The position numbers and the translations under genes were made by a program. The notes beneath the pieces were generated by a model, which searched no databases, was not told where the DNA came from, and worked only from the letters and a program-made list of their open reading frames with translations. Below are positions 1 through 5,869 of a stretch of DNA of 5,869 bases, in pieces. Positions within the stretch are counted from its first letter, which is position 1; each line of letters opens with the position of its first letter. This DNA comes from Giesbergeria sp. (GTDB lineage Bacteria > Pseudomonadota > Gammaproteobacteria > Burkholderiales > Burkholderiaceae_C): the NCBI GenBank assembly GCA_017998735.1, contig JAGOCN010000130.1, positions 1 to 5,869 on the forward strand, written 5' to 3'.

Positions 1-45
1 CCACAGGCTCTGTCCAAGAGCGTGAAGCTTGCGGGTCGTGTTCAT
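1..45 (-). CDS. tal: Transaldolase, N-terminal 15 codons (cut by window edge)
   Basis: Transaldolase moves a dihydroxyacetone unit between sugar phosphates (sedoheptulose-7-phosphate plus glyceraldehyde-3-phosphate to erythrose-4-phosphate plus fructose-6-phosphate) in the cytosolic non-oxidative pentose phosphate branch. Only the first 15 residues are visible, MNTTRKLHALGQSLW. From memory they match the conserved start of the transaldolase group found in actinobacteria and many betaproteobacteria (M-N-T-T-x-K-L-H-A-L-G-Q-S-L-W). The start is supported by a strong AAAGGAG Shine-Dalgarno (52-58) six bases upstream. The gene begins 40 bases after the zwf stop with no terminator between, so it is very probably the third gene of the gnd-zwf-tal operon. 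The catalytic lysine lies outside the window. Identification rests on a short stretch plus a fitting pathway context. Confidence 0.85.
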   Translation of the reverse strand, partial: MNTTRKLHALGQSLW

Positions 46-85
46 GGCGAACTCCTTTCAAACCAAACAATGCAACGCCCCTGGC

Positions 86-1504
86 TCAGGCCATGGCGTT
101 GTCCCAGCCTCCCTGGCTGGCAATCAATGCACCGGCTTCGGGCGGACCCCAGCTTCCCTGGGGGTAGGAAATGGCGGCCGGGTGCCGGGTGAGCACGGGT
201 TCCACCACACGCCACGCTGCTTCCACCGCGTCTTCGCGTGCGAACAACGCCCGGTCACCGGCCATGGCATCAGCAAGCAGGCGCTCATAAGGGCTCTGTT
301 CGCCGGTTTCATCTTCAATCAGCACCAGTTCGTGCTGTTCTCCCACAAAGGCCTTGCCGGGCTGTTTGACGCGCGCGGCCAAGGCAATCAGCGAATGCGG
401 CGACAGGCGAAAACGCAGGTGGTTGGGTGCCTGGCCGGGCGTGACGGCGTCTTCAAACAGCCGCACCGGCGGCGCCTTCAGGCGCACCAGCACTTCACAG
501 GCCGTCGTGGGCAGGCACTTGCCCGAGCGCAGATACCACGGCACGCCCGCCCAGCGCCAGGAATCGATGTGCAGCCGCAGCGCGCAGTAGGTTTCCACGT
601 CCGAGTGGCTGTCCACTTGGGGCTCGCTGCGGTAACCCTGGTACTGCCCGCGCACCAGGTCGCTGGCCTGCAGCGGGAGCATGGCATTGAACACCTTGGG
701 TTTTTCCGCATCGACGGCAGAAAAATGCTGGCTTCCAGGGGGTTCCATGGCGAGCAGCGCAACGATCTGGAGCAGGTGGTTTTGCACCACATCGCGCAGG
801 CAGCCGGCGCTTTCGTAAAAACCGCCCCGGCCTTGCACGCCAAACTGTTCTGCCAGCGTGATCTGCACGCTGGCAATGTGGTTGCGGTTCCAGATGGGCT
901 CCAGGAATGCATTGGCAAAGCGGAAGTACAGCAGGTTCATGGTCGCTTCCTTGCCCAGAAAGTGATCGATGCGAAAAATGGCGTTTTCCGGAAAAACGTC
1001 CAGTGCCACTTGGTTGAGTGCGCGCGCCGACGCCAGGTCACGGCCAAAGGGTTTTTCGACAATGACACGGGCGTTTGCCGCAAGGCCAGCCTTGCCCAGG
1101 CCGCGAATGACCGTGGCAAACAGCGCTGGCGGAATGGCCAGGCAGTGCACGGGCCGCTGCGCTTTGCCCAGCGCCTGCCCAAGCGCAGCAAAGGTGGCGC
1201 TGTCCTGGTAGTCGCCGCACACGTAGCGCAGCAGTGCCAGAAACGAAGCAAGCGCGGCAAGTGCGGCGGCGGCGGGCTTGCTGCTGCCCGCAGCCGACTG
1301 CTCGATGCCGGACCTGGCATGGGCGCGAAACTGCTCCAGCGTCCAGGAGGATGAGGCAACGCCAATCACCGGCACATCCAGTGCGCCGCGCTGGTGCAGC
1401 GCATACAGCGCCGGAAAGATTTTCTTGTGGGCCAGGTCACCGGTGGCACCAAACACCACCAGCGCATCGGACGGCGCTGCCAAGGGGTCTGGACCGTGTG
1501 CCAT
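86..1504 (-). CDS. zwf: Glucose-6-phosphate 1-dehydrogenase
   Basis: Oxidises glucose-6-phosphate to 6-phosphogluconolactone, the first step of the oxidative pentose phosphate (and Entner-Doudoroff) route, in the cytosol. At 472 residues it is slightly short of the usual 480-500. The N-terminal Rossmann domain has the GATGDLA nucleotide loop (residues 19-25) and EKPFG (150-154). The substrate signature RIDHFLGKE is at 178-186. The catalytic-base histidine is H243 in the [10 protein letters not shown] stretch, equivalent to His240 of the Leuconostoc enzyme. The Leuconostoc NADP-binding Arg46 region (GTAR...) is here GVASSS (48-53), so the arginine that grips the 2'-phosphate of NADP is missing; NAD+ use is inferred from this. 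The ATG lies one base after the gnd stop, with AAGGA (1510-1514) five bases upstream inside gnd, implying translational coupling. tal follows. Confidence 0.96.
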   Translation of the reverse strand: MAHGPDPLAAPSDALVVFGATGDLAHKKIFPALYALHQRGALDVPVIGVASSSWTLEQFRAHARSGIEQSAAGSSKPAAAALAALASFLALLRYVCGDYQDSATFAALGQALGKAQRPVHCLAIPPALFATVIRGLGKAGLAANARVIVEKPFGRDLASARALNQVALDVFPENAIFRIDHFLGKEATMNLLYFRFANAFLEPIWNRNHIASVQITLAEQFGVQGRGGFYESAGCLRDVVQNHLLQIVALLAMEPPGSQHFSAVDAEKPKVFNAMLPLQASDLVRGQYQGYRSEPQVDSHSDVETYCALRLHIDSWRWAGVPWYLRSGKCLPTTACEVLVRLKAPPVRLFEDAVTPGQAPNHLRFRLSPHSLIALAARVKQPGKAFVGEQHELVLIEDETGEQSPYERLLADAMAGDRALFAREDAVEAAWRVVEPVLTRHPAAISYPQGSWGPPEAGALIASQGGWDNAMA

Positions 1505-1505
1505 G

Positions 1506-2555
1506 TCAGTCCTTGGGCAGTGGCGGGATGGGGGTGACGGCTGCGGCGGCGGATTTTTCTATGTGGCCACCAAACTCATGGCGCATGGCCGATTGCAGGC
1601 GGTTGGCGAAATCTGCTTCGCCGCGCGAACCAAAGCGTGCATACAGCGCAGCGCTCAGCACCGGTGCCGGCACCGCCACGTCGATGGCGGCCTGCACCGT
1701 CCAGCGGCCTTCGCCGGAATCGGACACGCGGCCTTCAAATGCAGCCAGTGTGGGATCAACCGCCAGCGCTTCGGCTGTCAGGTCGAGCAGCCAGGAGCCA
1801 ATCACGCTGCCGCGCCGCCAGACCTCGGCAATTTCCGGCAGGTTCATTTCGTACTGGAAATGTTCCGGGTGCCGCAGCGGCGTCGTTTCGGCATCTGCCG
1901 CATGCGAGCGCTTGCCCACATTGGCATGGTGCAGGATGTTCAGGCCCTCGGCATAGGCGGCCATGATTCCGTATTCAATGCCGTTGTGCACCATCTTGAC
2001 AAAGTGGCCGGCACCGTGCGGTCCGCAGTGCAGCCACCCCCGGTCTGCCGTGCCAGCACCTGCAGGGCGCCCTGGTGTCGGAAGCAAATTTCCGGCGCCC
2101 GGCGCCAGCGTTTCAAACACCGGTGCGAGCTGCTGCACTGCCTCGTCGCCGCCCACCATCAGGCAGTAACCGCGCTCCAGGCCGGCAATGCCGCCGCTGG
2201 TGCCCACGTCCACATAGTGGATGCCCAGGGGTACCAAGGTGGCTGCGCGGCGCAGGTCGTCGTGATAGTAGGAATTGCCACCGTCGATCACGGTGTCACC
2301 CTGGCTCAACAAAGGCGTCAGCTGGGCCAGCACCGTATCGACAACAGCGGCCGGAACCATGAGCCAGATGGCACGCGGCCGGGCCAGCGCGGACACCAGC
2401 TCGTGCAGGTACAGGGCGCTGGTGGCGCCCAGGGCCACCAGGCTGTGAACGGCCTGCGGGCTTTGGTCGTGCACGACGCAATCGTGCCCTCCGCGCAGCA
2501 GCCGGGTGGTCATGCTGGCGCCCATGCGCCCCAATCCGATCATGCCAATCTGCAT
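1506..2555 (-). CDS. gnd: 6-phosphogluconate dehydrogenase, decarboxylating (short, NAD-type)
   Basis: Oxidatively decarboxylates 6-phosphogluconate to ribulose-5-phosphate and CO2. The 349-residue length fits the short bacterial class (about 300-350) rather than the roughly 470-residue NADP class of E. coli and animals. Visible motifs are the Rossmann fingerprint GLGRMG (7-12), DGGNS (91-95), the substrate loop TSGG (119-122), and [14 protein letters not shown] (183-196), with catalytic K187 and E194 equivalent to sheep K183 and E190. After the second beta strand comes VVHDQS with Asp30, where NADP enzymes have an Arg-containing N-R-T/S; the acidic residue points to NAD+. Start: AGGAG at 2563-2567 is seven bases from this ATG and the protein begins MQIGMIGLG, as family members do. 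The frame stays open 62 codons further upstream, but that extension has no family character. It is the first gene of the operon. Confidence 0.95.
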   Translation of the reverse strand: MQIGMIGLGRMGASMTTRLLRGGHDCVVHDQSPQAVHSLVALGATSALYLHELVSALARPRAIWLMVPAAVVDTVLAQLTPLLSQGDTVIDGGNSYYHDDLRRAATLVPLGIHYVDVGTSGGIAGLERGYCLMVGGDEAVQQLAPVFETLAPGAGNLLPTPGRPAGAGTADRGWLHCGPHGAGHFVKMVHNGIEYGIMAAYAEGLNILHHANVGKRSHAADAETTPLRHPEHFQYEMNLPEIAEVWRRGSVIGSWLLDLTAEALAVDPTLAAFEGRVSDSGEGRWTVQAAIDVAVPAPVLSAALYARFGSRGEADFANRLQSAMRHEFGGHIEKSAAAAVTPIPPLPKD

Positions 2556-2562
2556 TGTCAAG

Positions 2563-2567
2563 CTCCT
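2563..2567 (-). promoter_or_regulatory. Ribosome binding site that sets the gnd start
   Basis: AGGAG on the minus strand, seven bases before the ATG at 2555. It decides the start of gnd against the in-frame ATG at 2741, which would add 62 residues upstream of the Rossmann fold. Confidence 0.8.
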
Positions 2568-2741
2568 GTCTTGTAGACCTGTACGCACGCTGTGCGTTCC
2601 CGCCCATCGTTCACCAAAGGTACGGGGCTGGACAGCCTGGCGCTGTACAGAAGGGTTTCCAGCCCGCCAGAGGGCGCAGAGGTTTGCCCTGTCCAGATGC
2701 GGCAGAGCGCCAAGAAGCGCAGGGCTTCGGTTGGCACACAA

Positions 2742-2756
2742 GGCGTTTCAAACGCC
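2742..2756. promoter_or_regulatory. 15-bp inverted repeat upstream of gnd, possible operator
   Basis: GGCGTTT and AAACGCC form perfect 7-bp arms around a single C, about 187 bases upstream of the gnd start. The symmetry suits a dimeric repressor. It does not fit the HexR consensus (TGTA...TACA) known for sugar-phosphate genes in proteobacteria. No convincing sigma-70 promoter was found between it and gnd. Confidence 0.25.
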
Positions 2757-3029
2757 GGGTGCGCCACACGGGCTGGCGCAGAGGTGAGAACCATGGCGGT
2801 GCAGCTGGTCATTGCCAGGGTGCGGAAAGACCGCAAGGGGTTGGTGGTGTGGGTCCGGCGCACCTTCATGCCATCGTCACTGAACACATTCAGGTCGGAT
2901 TGGCTGTGGCCAATGCCGTTATGCGAAACCACGGCGTGGCATGGGCTGCTGGACAGCAATTGCGCGCCTGGAGCGGCTGCACCCCTGGCCTGTTTCTGCA
3001 ATTCAAATGGACTGGCGTACATGCCGCGT

Positions 3030-3053
3030 TGCCCATGAGGGCATGCCTTTTTT
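3030..3053 (+). terminator. Weak terminator-like hairpin with T-run
   Basis: TGCCC and GGGCA form a 5-bp stem around an ATGA loop (3030-3043), followed after a few bases by six T (3048-3053). A competing 6-bp stem, CATGCC (3020-3025) with GGCATG (3040-3045), uses the same right arm. It would act on plus-strand transcripts, but no plus-strand gene is recognised upstream, so it may be chance or the end of an unrecognised or decayed transcript. Confidence 0.3.
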
Positions 3054-3310
3054 GCTTCTGGAGCATTAGCATGGACCTGGATGGAAAGAGGGTGGCGTAG
3101 GCCGAGAGGCTCTTTTTTTACGGGAATGCCTGTTTCTGCAGGTTCCTTGGACGGTGGCGCGCCCGGCGTTTTTTGAAGGAGAAAACCTGCAATGGCAACA
3201 TCGAAGCACTCTATGGCGCATGCACCTGGGGCCAGCGTGGAAGCCACGGTGCAAGAACACAAAACTCCAGGCGTTTCATGCCGCATGCCTTTCGTTGGCA
3301 GCCTGTCGCA

Positions 3311-3493
3311 GGCCGATGGGGCCATTTCAGCACCGCGCTGGCCGTGCGGTGGATTGGGCTGCCGCTGGAAGCAGGGCGGCATTTTGCTTTGCACGCTGCT
3401 TCCTTGGGCGTGCTGGGCCATGCCGCCCGCCACCCGCAAACGCGGGTGATTGCGCTGTGGAACGCAACGCCCGACCAGAGGGGTCTGGGCTGA
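3311..3493 (+). pseudogene. Remnant of a histidine phosphatase (phosphoglycerate-mutase-like) gene, C-terminal part
   Basis: In the frame ending at the TGA at 3491-3493, about 60 codons resemble the C-terminus of histidine-phosphatase family proteins as I remember them. GRWGHF replaces the usual S-H-G-H-F around the second catalytic histidine. It is followed by LAVRWIGLPLEAGRHFAL, ASLGVLGH and a closing VIALWNATPD, which match the family's pattern of R-W-x-G-L-P, A-S-x-x-x-L-G and x-x-L-W-N in the right order and spacing. The first His of H-G-H is Trp here, and the Arg normally following H-F is lost. The N-terminal L-x-R-H-G catalytic motif is not visible upstream in any plus-strand frame. 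A full gene would need about 140 more codons. This is therefore a truncated, probably non-functional relic, convergent to the peroxidase gene. The left edge is approximate. The family call is from memory, not a search. Confidence 0.6.
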
Positions 3494-3533
3494 CCAGCTA
3501 CAGGCCCAGCCAAGCACCACAAAAATACCAGTG

Positions 3534-3570
3534 AAAAAGACCTCCAGCGCATGTGCAGCATGCGCCAGAA
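3534..3570 (-). terminator. Rho-independent terminator of the AhpD-like peroxidase gene
   Basis: Read on the minus strand just after the peroxidase stop, GCGCATG (3559-3565 complement) and CATGCGC (3547-3553 complement) form a perfect 7-bp stem around a 5-base loop. In minus-strand RNA the stem extends outward by G-U, U-G, C-G and U-A pairs. It is followed by GGTC and a run of five T (complement of 3534-3538). The G-U pairs hold only in the minus-strand transcript, which supports action in that direction. Confidence 0.7.
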
Positions 3571-3587
3571 GCTATCAAAACAATAGC
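3534..3587. repeat. Comamonadaceae-type dispersed intergenic palindrome (GATAGC family)
   Basis: The terminator hairpin sits next to a second small inverted repeat, GCTAT (3571-3575) and ATAGC (3583-3587) around an A-rich 7-base loop. The layout on the minus strand, GCTAT, T-rich loop, GATAGC, then a stem of GCGC character and a GAGG-T-run end, resembles from memory a palindrome found many times between genes in Acidovorax, Comamonas, Delftia and relatives. Only one copy is in the window, so its repeat nature cannot be shown from this sequence. Confidence 0.5.
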
Positions 3588-3588
3588 G

Positions 3589-4176
3589 TTACTTGGGCCG
3601 TGGCACCCGTCCCATCAGGTAGAACTCGGGGTTGGGCTGCATGCCGGCAAAGCTGGCCATGCGGTTGGACAGGCCAAAGAAGGCGGTGATGGCGCCAATG
3701 TCCCAGGCGTCTTCGTCGTTGAAGCCGTGGGCGTGCAGCGCTTCAAAGTCGGCATCGCCCACCTCGTGCGAGCGCTCGCACACCTTCACCGCAAAGTCCA
3801 GCATGGCGCGCTGGCGCGGCGTGATGTCGGCCTTGCGGTGGTTCACTGCCACCTGGTCGGCCACAAAGGGCTTTTTCTCGTAAATGCGCAAGATCGCACC
3901 GTGCGCCACCACGCAGTACAGGCACTGGTTGACCGCGCTGGTGGTGGTGACGATCATTTCGCGGTCGCCCTTGGTCAGGTTGCTGGTGCGGCCTGCGCTC
4001 TCGGGGTCCATCAGCGCGTCGTGGTACGCAAAGAAGGCGCGCCACTCGGCGGGCCGGCGGGCAAAGGCGAGGAACACGTTGGGAATGAAACCCGATTTTT
4101 CCTGCACCTCGCGTATTTTTTGCTGGATGTCTTCGGGCAGCGTGTTCAGGTCGGGAAAGGCAAAGCGGTCGGCCAT
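3589..4176 (-). CDS. AhpD-like peroxidase-related protein (carboxymuconolactone decarboxylase family)
   Basis: A 195-residue cytosolic protein of the AhpD/CMD superfamily, probably a thiol-dependent peroxidase or disulfide reductase; the physiological substrate is not known. The AhpD catalytic pattern is complete: E73, then C85-L-Y-C88 and H92, with the same E-x11-C-x2-C-x3-H spacing as Mycobacterium tuberculosis AhpD (E118, C130, C133, H137). The first 60 residues (DIQQKIREVQEKSGFIPNVF) match the helical lead-in of the 'peroxidase-related enzyme' subgroup. There is no signal peptide or membrane segment. The start has AGGAG (4189-4193) 12 bases upstream, a rather long gap. The frame is open 108 codons further, but that stretch runs through the catalase terminator and its end. 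Lying next to catalase suggests a role in peroxide stress. A separating terminator implies its own promoter in 4177-4245, where I see no clear -35/-10 pair. Confidence 0.85.
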   Translation of the reverse strand: MADRFAFPDLNTLPEDIQQKIREVQEKSGFIPNVFLAFARRPAEWRAFFAYHDALMDPESAGRTSNLTKGDREMIVTTTSAVNQCLYCVVAHGAILRIYEKKPFVADQVAVNHRKADITPRQRAMLDFAVKVCERSHEVGDADFEALHAHGFNDEDAWDIGAITAFFGLSNRMASFAGMQPNPEFYLMGRVPRPK

Positions 4177-4244
4177 GGCGTGTCTTGTCTCCTGCAATGG
4201 GGGTTTGTAAGGGTGCGCCCGATGATACGGTTTGCTTTGGCAAC

Positions 4245-4276
4245 GAAAAAAGCGCAGCGTTTTCAGGCGCTGCGCT
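4245..4276 (-). terminator. Strong rho-independent terminator of catalase
   Basis: AGCGCAGCG (4251-4259) and CGCTGCGCT (4268-4276) form a perfect 9-bp GC-rich stem with an 8-base loop. On the minus strand the stem is followed by a T-run (complement of the A-run 4246-4251). It lies about 70 bases after the catalase stop and about 70 bases before the peroxidase start. Confidence 0.9.
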
Positions 4277-4313
4277 GCAAGGGATGGAACGGGGCGAAGG
4301 AGGGGGCGGCCGG

Positions 4314-4335
4314 GCAGCAGCCCGGGGGCTGCTGC
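4314..4335. repeat. Perfect 10-bp inverted repeat just after the catalase stop
   Basis: GCAGCAGCCC (4314-4323) and GGGCTGCTGC (4326-4335) are perfect inverted arms with two bases between, so as RNA the hairpin would have about 9 pairs. It begins 10 bases after the catalase TAA and has no T-run, so it is not a classical terminator. It could protect the 3' end of the mRNA or assist the terminator downstream. Confidence 0.6.
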
Positions 4336-4345
4336 GGTGGCGCCT

Positions 4346-5806
4346 TTACACCACCTTGTTGGGCGTGGGCGTGTCCACGCCCTCTGCCAGCGCCCGGGCC
4401 ACGCCCGCGCCATAGGCCGGGTCGGCCTGGGTGCAGTGGGCAATGTGGCGCTCCTGGATGGCCCTGGAAGCGCCGCCCAGCGAGCGCGCGGTGTTGTCAA
4501 ACAGCACCTGCTGCTGCGCCGGTGTCATCAGGCGAAACAGGTTGCCCGGCTGCGAAAAATAGTCGCTGTCCACGCGGTGGTCCCAGCGGTCGGCAGCGCC
4601 GTCCAGCGCCAGCGGCGGCTCGGAGAAATCGGGCTGCTCCTGCAGCGCGCCTTTGCTGTTGGGCTCGTAGCCGACTTCAGCGCCGTTGTTGCCGTCCACC
4701 CGCATCCGGCCGTCGCGGTGGTAGCTGTGGAACGGGCATTTGGGGGCGTTGACCGGAATTTGGTGGTGGTTCACGCCCAGGCGGTAGCGCTGCGCGTCGC
4801 CGTAGTTGTACAGGCGCGACTGCAGCATCTTGTCGGGTGAAAAGCTGATGCCGGGCACCACGTTGGCGGGGTTGAAGGCAAGCTGCTCGATCTCGGCAAA
4901 GTAGTTTTCGGCGTTGCGGTTGAGTTCCAGCACGCCCACGTCGATCAGCGGGTAGTCGCCATGCGGCCAGACTTTGGTCAGGTCAAACGGGTTGAGGTGG
5001 TAGGTGGCAGCGTCCTTTTCCGGCATGACCTGGATTTTCAAATTCCAGCGCGGGAAGTCGCCGCGGTCGATGGCGTCCAGCAGATCGCCCTGGGAACTTT
5101 CGCGGTCGCGGCCCACCAGTTCGGTGGCCTCGGCATCGGTCAGGTTGTCAATGCCTTGCTGGGTGATGAGGTGGAACTTGACCCAGAAACGCTCGTTGTG
5201 GGCATTGAGCAGGCTGAAGGTGTGGCTGCCAAAGCCGTGCATGTGGCGGTACGACCGGGGGATGCCGCGGTCGCTCATGACGATGGTGACCTGGTGCAGC
5301 GCCTCGGGCAGCAGCGTCCAGAAGTCCCAGTTGTTCTCGGCGCTGCGCAGGTTGGTGCGCGGGTCGCGCTTGACGGCGCGGTTGAGGTCGGGAAATTTCA
5401 GCGGATCGCGCATGAAGAACACCGGCGTGTTGTTGCCCACCAGGTCCCAGTTGCCCTCTTCGGTATAGAACTTCATGGCAAAGCCGCGGATGTCGCGCTC
5501 GGCATCGGCTGCGCCGCGCTCACCGGCCACCGTGGAAAAGCGCATCGCCAGTTCGGTCTTCTTGCCAATGGCCGAGAAAATTTTGGCCTTGCTGTACTGC
5601 GTGATGTCGTGCGTCACCGTGAAGTGGCCAAACGCGCCCGAGCCCTTGGCGTGCATGCGCCGCTCGGGAATCACTTCCTGGGCAAAGTGGGCCAGCTTTT
5701 CCAGGTGCCAGACGTCCTGCAACAGCATCGGCCCGCGCAGGCCAGCGGTCAGGGAGTTCTGGTTGTCAGGTACCGGGGCGCCGGCGGCGGTGGTGAGCTT
5801 GGACAT
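4346..5806 (-). CDS. Monofunctional haem catalase (small-subunit type)
   Basis: Converts two H2O2 to water and O2 in the cytosol. The 486-residue length is typical of small-subunit catalases, and the sequence has the look of clade 3 enzymes. Catalytic residues are all present: distal H52 in [13 protein letters not shown]125 in [15 protein letters not shown] (73 residues after the His, as in bovine His74/Asn147), and the proximal haem ligand Y335 in [23 protein letters not shown], written here only to identify the signature region 331-353. The C-terminus ends soon after the core fold, with no flavodoxin-like domain of the large-subunit type. There is no signal peptide, which argues against a periplasmic form. 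The ATG has AAGGA (5817-5821) ten bases upstream. Only 63 bases of upstream DNA are in the window, so an OxyR site cannot be judged. Symbol katA or katB cannot be chosen from sequence alone. Confidence 0.96.
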   Translation of the reverse strand: MSKLTTAAGAPVPDNQNSLTAGLRGPMLLQDVWHLEKLAHFAQEVIPERRMHAKGSGAFGHFTVTHDITQYSKAKIFSAIGKKTELAMRFSTVAGERGAADAERDIRGFAMKFYTEEGNWDLVGNNTPVFFMRDPLKFPDLNRAVKRDPRTNLRSAENNWDFWTLLPEALHQVTIVMSDRGIPRSYRHMHGFGSHTFSLLNAHNERFWVKFHLITQQGIDNLTDAEATELVGRDRESSQGDLLDAIDRGDFPRWNLKIQVMPEKDAATYHLNPFDLTKVWPHGDYPLIDVGVLELNRNAENYFAEIEQLAFNPANVVPGISFSPDKMLQSRLYNYGDAQRYRLGVNHHQIPVNAPKCPFHSYHRDGRMRVDGNNGAEVGYEPNSKGALQEQPDFSEPPLALDGAADRWDHRVDSDYFSQPGNLFRLMTPAQQQVLFDNTARSLGGASRAIQERHIAHCTQADPAYGAGVARALAEGVDTPTPNKVV

Positions 5807-5839
5807 GGTGTGGTGTTCCTTGGTGACAGGGGAAAAACA

Positions 5840-5851
5840 AGCCTGCAGGCT
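5840..5851. promoter_or_regulatory. 12-bp palindrome upstream of catalase
   Basis: AGCCTGCAGGCT is a perfect palindrome 34 bases upstream of the catalase start, in the expected 5' leader or promoter zone. It does not resemble an OxyR site. It may be an operator or chance. Confidence 0.25.
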
Positions 5852-5869
5852 GTGGGCAAAGCACTTTAT

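Larger units (their letters stand above)
2556..3588. other. Gene-poor region of about 1 kb between the peroxidase gene and the gnd operon
   Basis: No intact protein-coding gene is supported here. Reading frames stay open for long stretches on both strands (minus 2558-3520, plus 2555-3100). Their products are rich in Cys, Pro, His and Trp, show no fold or motif I recognise, and overlap each other in conflicting frames. GC appears lower than in the flanking genes. Contents that can be named are the leader and presumably the promoter of gnd next to 2555, small palindromes (2742-2756, 2899-2914), two plus-strand T-runs at 3048-3053 and 3113-3119 behind weak hairpins, a histidine-phosphatase C-terminal remnant on the plus strand (3311-3493), and a terminator-like palindrome from 3534. 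It reads as decayed intergenic DNA, although a small RNA cannot be ruled out by eye. Confidence 0.6.

Noticed and set aside
29..1354. 441-codon plus-strand frame opposite zwf
   Set aside because: It is antisense to a fully convincing zwf; long antisense frames are expected in high-GC coding DNA.
2555..2560. TTGACA match to a sigma-70 -35 box at the gnd start
   Set aside because: No -10 box lies 16-18 bases downstream and it would start transcription inside gnd; treated as chance.
1278..2576. 432-codon plus-strand frame opposite gnd and the zwf start
   Set aside because: It is an antisense shadow of gnd and zwf with no recognisable protein features.
2556..2741. 62-codon N-terminal extension of Gnd
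   Set aside because: The Rossmann strand begins directly at MQIGMIGLG, and AGGAG precedes that ATG at proper spacing.
2555..3100. Open frame on the plus strand (181 codons)
   Set aside because: It starts inside the gnd start region antisense, shows no family resemblance and has a Gly/His/Arg-skewed composition.
3192..3449. 85-codon plus-strand frame with a good AAGGAG ten bases before its ATG
   Set aside because: The ribosome site is attractive, but the product is unrecognised and it overlaps, in another frame, the better-supported histidine-phosphatase remnant. It could be the fused 5' end of the decayed gene, but this cannot be shown.
2558..3520. Long open frame on the minus strand (320 codons)
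   Set aside because: The product is Cys/Pro/Ser-rich with no motif, overlaps the histidine-phosphatase relic antisense, runs up to the gnd ribosome site, and its ATG has no supporting context.
4177..4500. 108-codon N-terminal extension of the peroxidase-related protein
   Set aside because: The extension reads through the catalase terminator and the catalase 3' end; the family start MADRF... with AGGAG upstream is preferred.
3553..4752. 399-codon plus-strand frame opposite the peroxidase and catalase ends
   Set aside because: It crosses two genes and a strong terminator on the other strand and its composition is low-complexity.

Overview
The window looks like chromosomal DNA of a high-GC betaproteobacterium, most likely of the Comamonadaceae. 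This is inferred from codon and GC style, from the sequences of the catalase and sugar-phosphate dehydrogenases, and from a terminator-like palindrome of a type I recall as common between genes in that family. Genus and species cannot be told from what is here. All five recognised intact or edge-cut genes lie on the minus strand, so transcription runs from right to left.

Right part (about 3534-5869): a two-gene peroxide-defence block. A monofunctional haem catalase (4346-5806) is followed by a strong 9-bp rho-independent terminator (4245-4276), then by a small AhpD-like (carboxymuconolactone decarboxylase family) peroxidase-related protein (3589-4176). The latter ends in its own terminator-like palindrome (3534-3570). 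The catalase terminator suggests the two genes are mostly separate transcription units.

Middle (2556-3588): about 1 kb with no intact gene I can support. Its GC looks lower than that of its flanks and its frames translate into Cys/Pro/His-rich strings. Within it, on the plus strand, 3311-3493 encodes what looks like the C-terminal third of a histidine-phosphatase (phosphoglycerate-mutase-like) protein. The catalytic His is replaced and no N-terminal half is visible, so it is probably a decayed gene. The segment nearest position 2555 must also hold the leader and promoter of the downstream operon; small palindromes and repeated octamers there are candidate operators.

Left part (1-2555): a sugar-phosphate operon in the order gnd (6-phosphogluconate dehydrogenase, short type), zwf (glucose-6-phosphate dehydrogenase), tal (transaldolase, only its first 15 codons in the window). 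gnd and zwf are separated by one base and zwf and tal by 40 bases. Together they carry the oxidative pentose phosphate pathway into its non-oxidative branch. No 6-phosphogluconolactonase gene is in the window. Both dehydrogenases carry residues after the second Rossmann strand that favour NAD+ over NADP+, the most interesting biochemical hint here. I see no previously undescribed multi-gene system; the window is mostly ordinary core metabolism and stress defence.
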